Positions 54,201-63,776 of a stretch of 64,000 nt of DNA are shown piece by piece. The translations under genes were made by a program, and so were the position numbers. Each line of letters starts with the position of its first letter. Position 1 is the stretch's first letter. This stretch comes from Aquibaculum sediminis (GTDB taxonomy: Bacteria; Pseudomonadota; Alphaproteobacteria; Kiloniellales; DSM-21159), in NCBI RefSeq assembly GCF_040712085.1, contig NZ_JBFCVK010000007.1, positions 164,005-228,004 of the forward strand. Reading direction: 5' to 3'. The notes below the pieces were generated by a model that ran no database searches, was not told the DNA's origin, and saw only the letters and a program-made list of their open reading frames with translations.

Positions 54201-57200
54201 TTAAGCCGCCTGCTTCGCCTTGTTGGAGAGCTGCGCCAGTTGATCCATCAGCTGGCGCACCCCGCGCATCCGGGCCTTGGCGCTGTCCCATTCGCGGCGG
54301 TAGACCAGCTTGCCGTCGGGGCGAAGCTGAACCTTGCCCTTCTGGCGCTGGATGAACTGCACCAGCGGCGCGGGATCGGCGATGGCTTCCTCCCGGAAGG
54401 TCAGCACTGCCCCCTTGGGCCCGGCATCCACCCGCTCGACGCCCGCATCCCGGCAAAGACGTTTTACCGCAATGATTTGCAGGAGGTTCTCAACCTCATC
54501 CGGCAAAGGCCCGAAGCGGTCGATCAGCTCGGCGGCAAAGGCATCGATCTCCGCCCGGTCCACCAGCGTCGACAGGCGGCGGTAGAGGCCCAGGCGCAGA
54601 TGCAGGTCGGCCACATAGCTGTCCGGGATCAGCACCGCCGTGCCCAGGTTGATCGTCGGGGTCCAGGTGGTCTCGCCACCAGCAGCGGCCTGCGCGGTAC
54701 CGCCACCGCCTTCCGAGCGGGCGCGGGCCTCTGCGACCGCTTCTTCCAGCAGCTGCTGATAGAGTTCGATACCCACTTCCTTGACGTGGCCCGACTGTTC
54801 TTCGCCCAGCAGGTTGCCGGCCCCGCGGATGTCCATGTCGTGGCTGGCCAGGGTGAAGCCGGCGCCCAGGCTGTCGAGGGTCTGCATAACATCCAGGCGC
54901 TTCTGCGCCGCGGGGGTGAGGATGCGTCCCTGCGGCAGCGTCAGGTAGGCATAGCCCCGCTGCTTGGCCCGGCCGACACGCCCGCGCAGCTGATAGAGCT
55001 GCGAGAGGCCGAACATGTCCGCCCGGTGAATGATCAGGGTGTTGGCGGTGGGAATATCCAGGCCGGATTCCACGATGTTGGTCGAGAGCAGCACATCGAA
55101 ACGGCGCTCGACGAAGCCGGCCATCACCGCTTCCAGCGCGCTGGCCGAGAGCTTGCCGTGGGCGACGGCGATCTTCACCTCCGGCACCAGCTTGCGCAGC
55201 CGCTCCTCAAGCGCCCCGAGATCCTCCAGGCGCGGCGCCACGTAGAAGACTTGCCCGCCGCGAAAATGCTCGCGCAGGATGGCCTCGCGCACGATGACCG
55301 AATCGTAGGGCAACACGAAGGTGCGCACCGCAAGTCGGTCGACCGGCGGCGTGGCGATCAGGCTCATCTCCTTCACGCCGCTCATGGCCAGCTGCAGGGT
55401 GCGCGGGATCGGCGTGGCGGTGAGGGTGAGCACATGCACGTCGGCGCGCAGCGCCTTCAGCCGCTCCTTCTGCTTCACCCCGAAATGCTGCTCCTCGTCG
55501 ACGATCAGCAAGCCCAGGTCGCTGAACTTGATCGACTGGGAGAGCAGCGCGTGGGTTCCGATCACGATGTCGAGCTGCCCCTTGGTCAGTTCATCGCGCG
55601 TGGCCGCCGCCTCTTTGCTGCTGGCCAGGCGCGAGAGCTGTCCGATGCGCAGCGGCAGGCCGGCAAAGCGTTCGCGGAAGCTGGCATAGTGCTGGCGCGC
55701 CAGCAGCGTGGTGGGCACCACGACGGCCACCTGCTTGCCGGTCATCGCAACCACGAAGGCCGCTCGTAGCGCCACTTCCGTCTTGCCGAAACCCACATCG
55801 CCACACACCAGGCGGTCCATGGGCTTTCCGCTGGCCAGATCCTCCATCACGTCGGCGATGGCGCGCAGCTGGTCTTCGGTTTCGGGATAGGGAAAACGTG
55901 CCGCAAACTCCTCGTAGAGGCCTTCCTGCGGGATGATCTCCTCAGCCTGTTTCAGGGCACGCTCGGCTGCCACCCGCATGAGCTGCTCGGCGGCCTCCTG
56001 GATGCGTTCCTTGACCTTGGCCTTGCGCGCCTGCCAGTTGCCCTGCCCCAGCCGATCCAGTTCTACCACGCCGTCCTGGGAGCCGTAGCGGGAGAGAACC
56101 TCGATGTTCTCCACCGGCACATAGAGCTTGTCGTTGCCGTGATAGACCACGCGCAGGCAGTCGTGGGCTGCACCCCCGACGTCCAGGGTCTCCAGGCCCT
56201 CGTAACGGCCGATGCCGTGGTCCACATGCACCACGTGATCGCCCTCCTCCAGGCTGGAGACCTCGGTGAGGAAGTTGTCGGAACGACGGCGCTTGCGGGT
56301 GGCTCGAGCAATGCGCTCTCCCAGCACATCCGATTCGGTGAGCAGCGACAGGCCGTCGTGGGTGAAACCGCGCTCCAGCGCCAGGGTGACGAGCGCAACA
56401 CTTCCCGCCGGCTGTGCCTGGGCTTCGGCCCAATCTGAGACCGTGCTCAGCCCTTCCAGTCCGTGCTCGCCGAGCAGTCCGCCCAGGCGATCGCGCGCGC
56501 CGTCGCTGTAGGCCGCCAGCAGCACCCAGCGCCCGGCTTTGCGCTCACCCTCAATCCAGGCGCAGACCGCCTCGAAGGCCTTGCCTTCCGAGGTCGCCCG
56601 TTCGGCTGCGAAGTCCGGTGCGCGCCGTCCACCGGCATCGGCATGGCCCTCGGCCTCCTCCGGCAGATCGAAGGGTGTGAACTCCGCATAGGCACGCGCG
56701 GAAAGCTGCGCCTCCCACTCCTCCTTCGACAGGTACAGCTGTTCCGGCGGCAGGGCGTTGTAGGCGCTGCCTTCCGCCAGATCGGCCCGTGCGAGCTGCA
56801 CCCGTGCCTGATGGAAGTCGGCAATTTGTTCCAGGCGCGTATCGCGCACCGCCTCAGCCTGATGATCCAGGGTGATCGGTGCATCGCCAATATAGTCGAA
56901 GAGCGTTTCCAGCCCGTCATGGAACAGTGGCAGCCAGTGCTCCATGCCCGGATGCGGGCGGCCCTCGCTGACCGAGGCGTAGAGCGGGTCATCCCCCTGC
57001 ACCGCTCCGAAAGCCGCACGATAGCCGGTGCGAAAGCGCGCGATCGACTCCTCGTCCAGCACGGCCTCGCTGACCGGCAGCAGCGACAGGCGCTCTGCCG
57101 GGCCGGTCGAGAGCTGGGTCAGCGGGTCGAAACACCGCAGCGACTCCAGCTCATCGCCGAAGAAGTCCAGACGCAGGGGCTCGTCGCTGCCTGGCGGGAA

Positions 57201-57704
57201 AAGGTCGAAGATGCCGCCGCGCAGCGCATACTCCCCCGGCTCACCCACCGTGCCCACACGTTGGTAGCCGTTCTGCGCCAGGAAGGCTGTCAGGCTCTCC
57301 GGCTCCAACCGATCCCCGGCGGCGGCCACGAGCGCGCGCCCCTCGAAATGGCTGCGCGGCGGCACGCGCTGCAGCAGGGCATTGACCGTCGTGAGAACCA
57401 AGCCGGCAAAGCCGCCGTCGCGCAAACGCGCCAGAGTGGCCAGACGTCGAGCAACGATGTCCCGGTGCGGGCTGACCCGGTCGTAGGGCAGGCAGTCCCA
57501 GGCCGGGAAGGTCAGGATCTTCAGGTCCGGCGCAAAGAAAGCCAGCGCCTCCTGGAGCTGGGCCATGCGGGCGTCGTCGCGACAGACATGCACCTGCAGA
57601 CCCGGCCGGCTTGCCGCCTCGGCGAGCAGCAGGGCATCGAGACCTTCCGGCGCATTCGCCACCCGACGGCTGCCGGGCGAGCTCAGCAGTTCTTTGAGAA
57701 ACAC
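54201..57704 (-). CDS. mfd: transcription-repair coupling factor
   Basis: A 1167-residue SF2 ATPase that removes stalled RNA polymerase and recruits UvrA. UvrB-like N-terminal region (PAWDCLPYDRVSPH), RNA-polymerase-interacting CarD-like domain (LEEGDHVVHVDHGIGRYEGL), Walker A GDVGFGKTEVALRAAF, DEEQ box LLIVDEEQHFGVKQK, TRG motif region, and the C-terminal UvrA-mimic domain. All helicase motifs intact. Directly downstream of sdhE on the same strand (7 bp), the common alphaproteobacterial arrangement. Confidence 0.97.
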   Translation of the reverse strand: MFLKELLSSPGSRRVANAPEGLDALLLAEAASRPGLQVHVCRDDARMAQLQEALAFFAPDLKILTFPAWDCLPYDRVSPHRDIVARRLATLARLRDGGFAGLVLTTVNALLQRVPPRSHFEGRALVAAAGDRLEPESLTAFLAQNGYQRVGTVGEPGEYALRGGIFDLFPPGSDEPLRLDFFGDELESLRCFDPLTQLSTGPAERLSLLPVSEAVLDEESIARFRTGYRAAFGAVQGDDPLYASVSEGRPHPGMEHWLPLFHDGLETLFDYIGDAPITLDHQAEAVRDTRLEQIADFHQARVQLARADLAEGSAYNALPPEQLYLSKEEWEAQLSARAYAEFTPFDLPEEAEGHADAGGRRAPDFAAERATSEGKAFEAVCAWIEGERKAGRWVLLAAYSDGARDRLGGLLGEHGLEGLSTVSDWAEAQAQPAGSVALVTLALERGFTHDGLSLLTESDVLGERIARATRKRRRSDNFLTEVSSLEEGDHVVHVDHGIGRYEGLETLDVGGAAHDCLRVVYHGNDKLYVPVENIEVLSRYGSQDGVVELDRLGQGNWQARKAKVKERIQEAAEQLMRVAAERALKQAEEIIPQEGLYEEFAARFPYPETEDQLRAIADVMEDLASGKPMDRLVCGDVGFGKTEVALRAAFVVAMTGKQVAVVVPTTLLARQHYASFRERFAGLPLRIGQLSRLASSKEAAATRDELTKGQLDIVIGTHALLSQSIKFSDLGLLIVDEEQHFGVKQKERLKALRADVHVLTLTATPIPRTLQLAMSGVKEMSLIATPPVDRLAVRTFVLPYDSVIVREAILREHFRGGQVFYVAPRLEDLGALEERLRKLVPEVKIAVAHGKLSASALEAVMAGFVERRFDVLLSTNIVESGLDIPTANTLIIHRADMFGLSQLYQLRGRVGRAKQRGYAYLTLPQGRILTPAAQKRLDVMQTLDSLGAGFTLASHDMDIRGAGNLLGEEQSGHVKEVGIELYQQLLEEAVAEARARSEGGGGTAQAAAGGETTWTPTINLGTAVLIPDSYVADLHLRLGLYRRLSTLVDRAEIDAFAAELIDRFGPLPDEVENLLQIIAVKRLCRDAGVERVDAGPKGAVLTFREEAIADPAPLVQFIQRQKGKVQLRPDGKLVYRREWDSAKARMRGVRQLMDQLAQLSNKAKQAA

Positions 57705-57711
57705 GCTATTT

Positions 57712-58002
57712 TCAGCCGCTTTGAGGTGTAAACTTGAAGTCCTGCATCATCTTCATGATGTCGGTGTCGTACTCTGGCGGCGGAACATCGCGCCCGATGA
57801 TCCAACCGTAGAGATCGGGGTCGGGCGCGCGCAGCAGGGCCTCCAGCCGCTCCAACTGCGCGGAATCAAGGCGCTCGATATGGCGATCGGCAAAACCGCC
57901 GACGAGCATATCCATCTCGCGCGTGCCCCGATGCCAGCAGCGCCACCGCAGCTGTTTGCGGCGAATTTCCGTCGACGTGCCTTGGGAGGTGCCTTGGCTC
58001 AT
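57712..58002 (-). CDS. sdhE: succinate dehydrogenase assembly factor SdhE (FAD assembly factor)
   Basis: From ATG 58002 the protein has 96 residues of the Sdh5/SdhE family: RRKQLRWRCWHRGTREMDMLVGGFADRHI carries the RGxxE motif (RGTRE) needed for flavinylation of SdhA, and ends LEALLRAPDPDLYGWIIGRDVPPPEY. The longer frame upstream to 58623 overlaps recG on the other strand. Seven bases before mfd, divergent from recG by 75 bp. Confidence 0.94.
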   Translation of the reverse strand: MSQGTSQGTSTEIRRKQLRWRCWHRGTREMDMLVGGFADRHIERLDSAQLERLEALLRAPDPDLYGWIIGRDVPPPEYDTDIMKMMQDFKFTPQSG

Positions 58003-58077
58003 GCTTTCCTTCCTCGCTCGGAGATAGGATATAGGCCGAACGCCCCGAACTGTCATTCCCAACCCGCCGGATGATTC

Positions 58078-60159
58078 GTGCGACCTGATATCCTCAATCC
58101 CCTCTTTGCGGAGATCACGACGCTCCCCGGCGTGGGACCGCGGCTGGCGAAGCTTTTTGAGCGGCTGGCGGGGCCGCGGGTGAGCGATCTCTGCTGGCAC
58201 CTGCCCAGCAGCTTGATCGACCGCCGCTACCGGCCCAGCCTGGCCGAGGCCGTTCCTGGACGCATCGCGACCGTGAAGGTCCGGGTGATGGCCTATCAGG
58301 CGCCGCACTCGCCCAAAGGGCCGTGGAAAGTGCTCTGCACCGACGGGACGCGGGACATCGAGCTGGTCTACTTTCACGCCAAGCAGGATTGGCTGCGCAA
58401 GCTCCTGCCCGACGGGGCCTGGTGCGTGGTCAGCGGCAAGCTGGAAAGCTACAACGACCGCCTGCAGATGAATCATCCCGACCACGTGGTGCCGGCCGAT
58501 GAGGATCACACTCTGCCGGCGGTAGAGGCGGTCTATCCGCTGACCGGCGGACTGGGCCAGCGCGTGGTGCAGAAGGCCATCCAGGCGGCTGTGGCCCGCG
58601 CACCCGTACTGCCGGAATGGCATGACGCCTCCATCCTGAAGGCCCGCAAATGGCCGGACTGGCGCAGCGCACTAGAGGCAGCCCATCACCCGGAGACGGA
58701 AGCCGACCTGCTGCCGGAAGCGCCGGCGCGCCAAAGACTCGCCTACGACGAACTGCTGGCCAATCAACTGGCGCTGTCGCTGATCCGCCTGAAGCAGAAG
58801 CGTGCCGCCGGCCGCAGCCAGAAGGGCGATGGGCATCTGGTGGAGGCCGCGCTTCAGGCCCTGCTCTTCCCGCTGACCGGGTCGCAACGCACAGCCTTTG
58901 CCGAGATCGCCGCCGACATGGCCGAGCCGCACCGCATGCTGCGTCTGCTTCAGGGCGACGTGGGCAGCGGCAAGACCGTGGTGGCACTGCTCGCCATGCT
59001 GACCGCGGTCGAGGCTGGGCAGCAGGCGGCGCTCATGGCCCCGACGGAGATTCTGGCGCGCCAGCACTTCAACACCATCGCGCCCCTGGCCACTGCGGCG
59101 GGCATCGGGATCGAACTCCTCACCGGCCGCGACAAGGGCGCGGCGCGCAAGCGCGCGCTGGAACGCCTCGCCCACGGACGCGCGCTGCTGGCGATCGGCA
59201 CCCACGCCCTGTTCCAGGACGATGTCCTGTTTCGCGACCTCGGTCTGGCGGTGATCGACGAACAGCATCGCTTCGGCGTGCATCAGCGCCTGCAGCTTGC
59301 GGCCAAGGGCAAGGGCGTGGATGTGCTGGTCATGACCGCAACGCCGATTCCGCGCACCCTGGTGCTGACCGCCTACGGCGACATGGAAGTCTCGCGCTTA
59401 ACGGAAAAGCCCGCCGGCCGGCAGCCCGTGGACACGCGCACCCTGCCGCTGGAGCGGCTCTCGGAGGTGGTCGGGGCCGTCGGGCGGGCCATCGAGCAGG
59501 GCGCCAAGGTCTATTGGGTCTGCCCACTGGTGGAGGAGTCCGAGGCGGTCGACCTGGCGGACGCCGAGGCCCGCTACGGCGCGCTGACCGAACGCTTCCC
59601 CGGCCGCGTGGCCCTGGTGCATGGACGCATGAAGGGGCCGGAGAAGGATCGGGCGATGCAGGCCTTCGCCGAGGGCCCTGCCGATATCCTGGTCGCCACC
59701 ACGGTCATCGAGGTGGGCGTCGACGTGCCGGCTGCCACGGTCATGGTGATCGAGCAGGCCGAGCGCTTCGGACTGGCGCAGTTGCACCAGCTTCGCGGAC
59801 GGATCGGCCGCGGCGGCGGGCGCTCGACCTGCCTGCTGCTCTACCGACCGCCGCTGGGCGAGACGGCGCACGAGCGACTGAAGATCCTGCGCGAAAGCGA
59901 TGACGGCTTCCGCATTGCAGAGGAGGATCTGCGCCTGCGCGGCGCCGGCGACGTCCTGGGCACCCAGCAGTCAGGCCTGCCGCGCTTTCGCCTGGCTGAC
60001 TTGGCCGAGCACGCGGAGCTGCTGCCCATGGCCCGCGATCACGCCCGCCTGATCCTGGAGCGCGACCCCGATCTGCAAGGCGATCGGGGTCCGGCACTCA
60101 GAACCCTGCTCTATCTCTTCGAACGCGACGCGGCCGTGCGCTACCTGCGATCAGGCTGA
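58078..60159 (+). CDS. recG: ATP-dependent DNA helicase RecG
   Basis: GTG at 58078 gives 693 residues. Wedge/OB domain at about 50-150 (VKVRVMAYQAPHSPKGPWKVLCTDGTRDIELVYFHAKQDWL); helicase core: Walker A GDVGSGKTVVALLAML, DEQH box AVIDEQHRFGVHQR, motif III TATPIPRTL, and RecG motif with RGRIGRGGGRSTCLLLY. Branch-migration helicase that processes replication forks. A near-by ATG at 58071 is out of frame. Complete. Confidence 0.97.
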   Translation: MRPDILNPLFAEITTLPGVGPRLAKLFERLAGPRVSDLCWHLPSSLIDRRYRPSLAEAVPGRIATVKVRVMAYQAPHSPKGPWKVLCTDGTRDIELVYFHAKQDWLRKLLPDGAWCVVSGKLESYNDRLQMNHPDHVVPADEDHTLPAVEAVYPLTGGLGQRVVQKAIQAAVARAPVLPEWHDASILKARKWPDWRSALEAAHHPETEADLLPEAPARQRLAYDELLANQLALSLIRLKQKRAAGRSQKGDGHLVEAALQALLFPLTGSQRTAFAEIAADMAEPHRMLRLLQGDVGSGKTVVALLAMLTAVEAGQQAALMAPTEILARQHFNTIAPLATAAGIGIELLTGRDKGAARKRALERLAHGRALLAIGTHALFQDDVLFRDLGLAVIDEQHRFGVHQRLQLAAKGKGVDVLVMTATPIPRTLVLTAYGDMEVSRLTEKPAGRQPVDTRTLPLERLSEVVGAVGRAIEQGAKVYWVCPLVEESEAVDLADAEARYGALTERFPGRVALVHGRMKGPEKDRAMQAFAEGPADILVATTVIEVGVDVPAATVMVIEQAERFGLAQLHQLRGRIGRGGGRSTCLLLYRPPLGETAHERLKILRESDDGFRIAEEDLRLRGAGDVLGTQQSGLPRFRLADLAEHAELLPMARDHARLILERDPDLQGDRGPALRTLLYLFERDAAVRYLRSG

Positions 60160-60164
60160 ACTAC

Positions 60165-61232
60165 CTACCGGACGGCCGCTGCCTGCTGGATGGCGGGCAA
60201 CAGGCCCGGCGCCTGCAGGCTCGACGTTTGCGCCGATCCTTCGCAAGCCTCAGCGGGTGCCTCTTTCCCGTACTGGAAACAGGTCCGACTGGCGTCTGAC
60301 GGATAGCCTTCCACAAACTCCACCGGATGCGCCACCATCCAACCGTGGTTCTTTCCATCCACCGTGGTGAACTCCTGGAAGAGACTTTTTCCCGCATATG
60401 TTGTCGCCTTCATCAGCGACGGGGTTACATATTCATGGATTATCGTGAGAAGGCGAGGCGGTTCCGACGGGTTATCATAGGTGTAGAGTATCTGAAGGTG
60501 CTGCCCCACAGGCTCCCCGTTCTCGTAGTGCAGCATCGAATGCGCAATGTTCTGCGTATTTGATTGCAGTGACTCAATGCGCATGTCCGATACCCTGTCG
60601 AGCAGCATGGCCCCTTCGAAACGGCGATCGCGCATCTCCCCTTCGAGGCGCTGCCGCTCTGCGTGCCGGGAAACGAATGTTGCGCTGTTGACTGAGTACT
60701 CCCAATTTGTCACCGCCACAAAATCACCCTCCGGTGCACCTTCCTCGCACTCACCCTCCAGCAGCGCCGCTTCGCGCTGCAAGGGCTGCATGCGCGCACC
60801 CGTCCCCTCAAACGAGGCTGCGAAGTCCTCATAACCCGACTCGGAAAGTCGATGCACGAGCAGAAGCTCGACATCGCGCCCCAGAGCACAATCGCGCGCA
60901 TCAAAGCTTGAGACATGCCCGTCAACATCCGCGACAAACACCGTGTGCCGGGCGATCAACTGTGCCTGCATCGCGCTCAACTCGCCATCGGCCAGCGCGG
61001 GATGATCCTGCATGGTTGGGTTGGTGGAGGGTGCCATTGCTGTATCCATTTCATCGAACACGCCCATGGCCTCCATCGGCTCCATCGCGATGAGGGCGAG
61101 TGGAAAGGCAACCGGACCGGCGGCCATCATGGCGCCGGCGCAGCCCGTAAGCAGTACGCCGCAAACGAGCGCCCCCGCTCCACTCAGCGCACGCCGTGCC
61201 CGCGAGCTACCAGCCCCCAACTCTTTTGCCAT
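60165..61232 (-). CDS. putative lipoprotein of unknown function
   Basis: A 355-residue protein with an N-terminal signal and lipobox LLTGC (cysteine at about residue 31), typical of a lipoprotein anchored to the outer membrane. Residue after Cys is Ala, compatible with outer-membrane sorting. The mature part is mixed alpha/beta with no recognised motif; VDGHVSSFDARDCALGRDVELLLV, HYENGEPVGQHLQILY and HEYVTPSLMKATTYAGKSLFQ are its distinctive segments. It has 5 bases between its stop and the recG stop (convergent). The cysteines beyond the lipobox might form disulfides. Function cannot be inferred. Confidence 0.7.
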   Translation of the reverse strand: MAKELGAGSSRARRALSGAGALVCGVLLTGCAGAMMAAGPVAFPLALIAMEPMEAMGVFDEMDTAMAPSTNPTMQDHPALADGELSAMQAQLIARHTVFVADVDGHVSSFDARDCALGRDVELLLVHRLSESGYEDFAASFEGTGARMQPLQREAALLEGECEEGAPEGDFVAVTNWEYSVNSATFVSRHAERQRLEGEMRDRRFEGAMLLDRVSDMRIESLQSNTQNIAHSMLHYENGEPVGQHLQILYTYDNPSEPPRLLTIIHEYVTPSLMKATTYAGKSLFQEFTTVDGKNHGWMVAHPVEFVEGYPSDASRTCFQYGKEAPAEACEGSAQTSSLQAPGLLPAIQQAAAVR

Positions 61233-61311
61233 TCTCCTGATTCCTTCGCTCTTGTCTGCGCACGCCTCTCAGGGGCGCGTTCGTCACTGATGACGCAGAA
61301 AAGGGATAGTG

Positions 61312-61333
61312 GCCTCCCCCGTTTGGGGGAGGC
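61312..61333 (-). terminator. 9-bp hairpin downstream of the LuxR-type gene
   Basis: GCCTCCCCC and GGGGGAGGC pair perfectly around a GTTT (minus strand AAAC) loop, 42 bases beyond the LuxR stop. On the minus strand a CCCTTTTCTG stretch begins about 10 bases after the stem, a weak U tract. It separates the regulator from the lipoprotein gene. Confidence 0.6.
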
Positions 61334-61374
61334 GGAGCGTCAGGAGGAGATTCTTCTCTCGTCGTTGAGAACAC

Positions 61375-62487
61375 TCAGAAGGAGATGGCTGCCGCCCGAT
61401 GAACCAGCACGATAAGCTCCGACTGCCGGTTCGTGTCCGTCTTGCTGAATACGACCTTGAGGTGACCACGCGCTGTTTCCCTCGTAATCCCGAGACTGTC
61501 AGCCGCCTCGGCGAGGCTGGCGCCGCGCCCCAGTTCAAGCGCCAAGGCTGCTTCTCGCACCGTGAGGTTGAAGAGGCTGGCGAGCAGTGCGCTCTTTGGC
61601 GTCGGCCGCTTGTCCAAATCGACAAGCAGCAGCAGCACCTTGCCGAAGAAGAAGGGGCTCGCGGCCTCGGCCGGAATGGGCAGCACCTCGACCAGTAGCG
61701 GACGGCCGAGCGGCCGCTCGACGACAACTGCGGCGTCGGGCTGCGGACCCAGCCTCAGGCAGCGGTGCAGAAGGTCCTGCAGGCTCCTGTTCGCCGAAGC
61801 AGATTGCGCATAGACCGCCCTATTCCGGATCCCGATACCGTTGCCGAGGAGGCGTTCTGCACTGCGGTTTGCGCCCATCACCCAACCGCGGGCATCCACC
61901 AGGATGCCGCCGTTCCCGAGCGCATCCAGCACCTCCAGTCCGCCGCGGCCCGCCGCCGTGCAGAGCTTTTCCGCTAGCGTGACCGACTGCGCGAGGTGGC
62001 CGGTCAGTTGCAGGAAGAGTTGGCGTTCCTGCTCGCTGAAGGCTTCCTGGCGTTCGGAGCGGGACAGCGACAGGACATACTGCTGCTCATGAGTCCGGAA
62101 GGTGATGCCGGCCCACCAGAGCATCCCGTGGCGGCGGTAGAGATCCTGGTAGAGGGGGTGCTTCTCATGCTCGTCAGGGCGGATGATGTCCTGTTCCAGA
62201 ACAACCGGCTGACCCCGGTCCACCAGCGGCCAGCCGCGCTCGGCACGTATATCGCGCTCGTACCAGCCGTCGCGCACAAAGGCCTGCAGGAAATCTTCCA
62301 TGCCGGGCGTGCTGGGCAGGTTGATTGTGTTGTGCGCCGCCACTCTGGGAACCGTCACAGCCGAGTAGGCTCCCAGGGAACTGCAGAGGTCGCTCAGGCC
62401 TTCCTGCCAGAGATCGGCACTGAAACCGGCCGTGTATATCTTGTCCACTGCCGTTGCGACCGACTTGGGCAAGTCCTGTAGGCCCAC
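61375..62487 (-). CDS. LuxR-family HTH regulator with GAF/PAS-like sensor part
   Basis: A GTG start at 62487 gives 370 residues. Residues about 1-180 form an alpha/beta sensor region (KIYTAGFSADLWQEGLSDLC, LYRRHGMLWWAGITFRTHEQQYVLSLSRS); a PAS-like segment follows (NGGILVDARGWVMGANRSAERLLG). The C-terminal LuxR helix-turn-helix is FNLTVREAALALELGRGASLAEAADSLGITRETARGHLKVVFSKT. It lacks an acyl-homoserine-lactone domain. A G10 run lies directly in front of the ribosome site. The MFS transporter gene is upstream on the same strand and could be cotranscribed, 92 bp away. Confidence 0.82.
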   Translation of the reverse strand: MGLQDLPKSVATAVDKIYTAGFSADLWQEGLSDLCSSLGAYSAVTVPRVAAHNTINLPSTPGMEDFLQAFVRDGWYERDIRAERGWPLVDRGQPVVLEQDIIRPDEHEKHPLYQDLYRRHGMLWWAGITFRTHEQQYVLSLSRSERQEAFSEQERQLFLQLTGHLAQSVTLAEKLCTAAGRGGLEVLDALGNGGILVDARGWVMGANRSAERLLGNGIGIRNRAVYAQSASANRSLQDLLHRCLRLGPQPDAAVVVERPLGRPLLVEVLPIPAEAASPFFFGKVLLLLVDLDKRPTPKSALLASLFNLTVREAALALELGRGASLAEAADSLGITRETARGHLKVVFSKTDTNRQSELIVLVHRAAAISF

Positions 62488-62493
62488 CGTCCT

Positions 62494-62503
62494 CCCCCCC
62501 CCC
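62494..62503 (-). repeat. G10 homopolymer in the LuxR-type gene leader
   Basis: Ten C on the plus strand (G on the coding strand), located 7-16 bases upstream of the GTG start and overlapping the only good Shine-Dalgarno-like purines (GGCGGAGG before it and GGAGG at its end). A slippage-prone tract at this place would change spacing between ribosome site and start. Confidence 0.85.
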
Positions 62504-62579
62504 TCCGCCTGCTCTTTTGTTGAGCTTACCCCGTTATGCCGGGATTGGCAGCAGAAAGCGGCAGGCAGTGAGAGTCAGA

Positions 62580-63776
62580 TCACGCCTTCTGCACGGCCCG
62601 GCCGCCCACCAGAACCCAGAGCACCGCACCCGCTGCCAGGAGGATGGCCGGTAGGGTTACCAGGTTGAGCCACTCCCAGCCGATACCGTCGAAGAGCGCG
62701 CCGGAACTGAAGGCCGTGAGCGCGACGGTGCCGAAGACGCAGAACTCGTTGAGGCCCTGGGCCTTGGCCTGCTCCTCGGGCCGATAGGTCTCGGTCAGCA
62801 GGGTGGAACCGCCGATGAAGAGGAAGTTCCAGCCCACGCCCAGGAGGATAAGGCCGAGGGCGAAGTTCATCACCTCGATTCCCGTGAGCGCCATGACGAT
62901 GCAACCGAGCAGCAGCACGGCCCCGGCCAGAAGCACCTTGGGCAGCCCGACCCGCGCGATCAGCGAACCGGTGAAGAAGGACGGCAGGTACATGCCGAGC
63001 ACATGGAGCTGGATGACCAGCGCCGCCGTTTCGAAGGGATGCCCGCAGGCGACCATGGCCAGCGGCGTCGAGACCATCACCAGGTTCATGGTGCCATAGG
63101 CGACCATGCCGCAGAGCACCGCGACGATATAGCGGGGCTGTCTCGCAATGGTGAGCAGGGGCCGGCCCGAGGCGCCGCGCACACGCGCCGGCGGTCGGGG
63201 AATGCGGATGAACTGCAGCACCAGGAGACTGGCGAGGCCCAGCACCGTGATCGCCGCATAGCCGCCCGCGAAGGTCACGGGTGCGAAAAGGTCCCGCGTC
63301 TGCTTCGCCGTCTCCGGCCCGGCGATGGCGGCCAGAACCCCGCCCGCAAGCACAAGCGAGATTGCCCGGCTCTTGAACTTGTCGCTCGCCGTGTCGGCGG
63401 CCGCAAAGCGGTAGTACATGGAAAAGGCGCTGAAGCTGCCCAGCAGGAAGGATCCGATGGACAGCATGGTGAAGTCCGCCCGGAACACCGCCCAGGCGCA
63501 GAGCGTCCCGCCCACCATTCCCATGCAGGCCCCCAGCGAGAAGCCGGCGCGGCGCCCGAAACGCTGCATGAAGAAGGACGCGGGGATCGTGGTGACCAGG
63601 ACCCCGAGGAACTGCAAGGCCAGCGGCAGGGTCGCCAGTGAGGGCTTGGCGGCGATCATGCTGCCGACCAGGGCCGAGATGGTCATCTGCAGCGACAGGC
63701 AGGTCATCGCCAGCGCCTGACAGAAGGCCAGCAGCGCGACGTTGCGAACCGAAGGGTCTTTGAAGTCGATGGACAT
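62580..63776 (-). CDS. MFS transporter
   Basis: From the ATG at 63776 the protein has about 398 residues; GTG at 63782 is an alternative. Twelve hydrophobic segments are apparent, with FMQRFGRRAGFSLGACMGMVGG containing the MFS loop 2-3 motif region (RFGRR) and a related RVGLPKVLLAGAVLLLG loop in the second half. Substrate unknown. 92 bp upstream of the LuxR-type regulator gene on the same strand, so regulator and transporter may belong together. Confidence 0.85.
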   Translation of the reverse strand: MSIDFKDPSVRNVALLAFCQALAMTCLSLQMTISALVGSMIAAKPSLATLPLALQFLGVLVTTIPASFFMQRFGRRAGFSLGACMGMVGGTLCAWAVFRADFTMLSIGSFLLGSFSAFSMYYRFAAADTASDKFKSRAISLVLAGGVLAAIAGPETAKQTRDLFAPVTFAGGYAAITVLGLASLLVLQFIRIPRPPARVRGASGRPLLTIARQPRYIVAVLCGMVAYGTMNLVMVSTPLAMVACGHPFETAALVIQLHVLGMYLPSFFTGSLIARVGLPKVLLAGAVLLLGCIVMALTGIEVMNFALGLILLGVGWNFLFIGGSTLLTETYRPEEQAKAQGLNEFCVFGTVALTAFSSGALFDGIGWEWLNLVTLPAILLAAGAVLWVLVGGRAVQKA

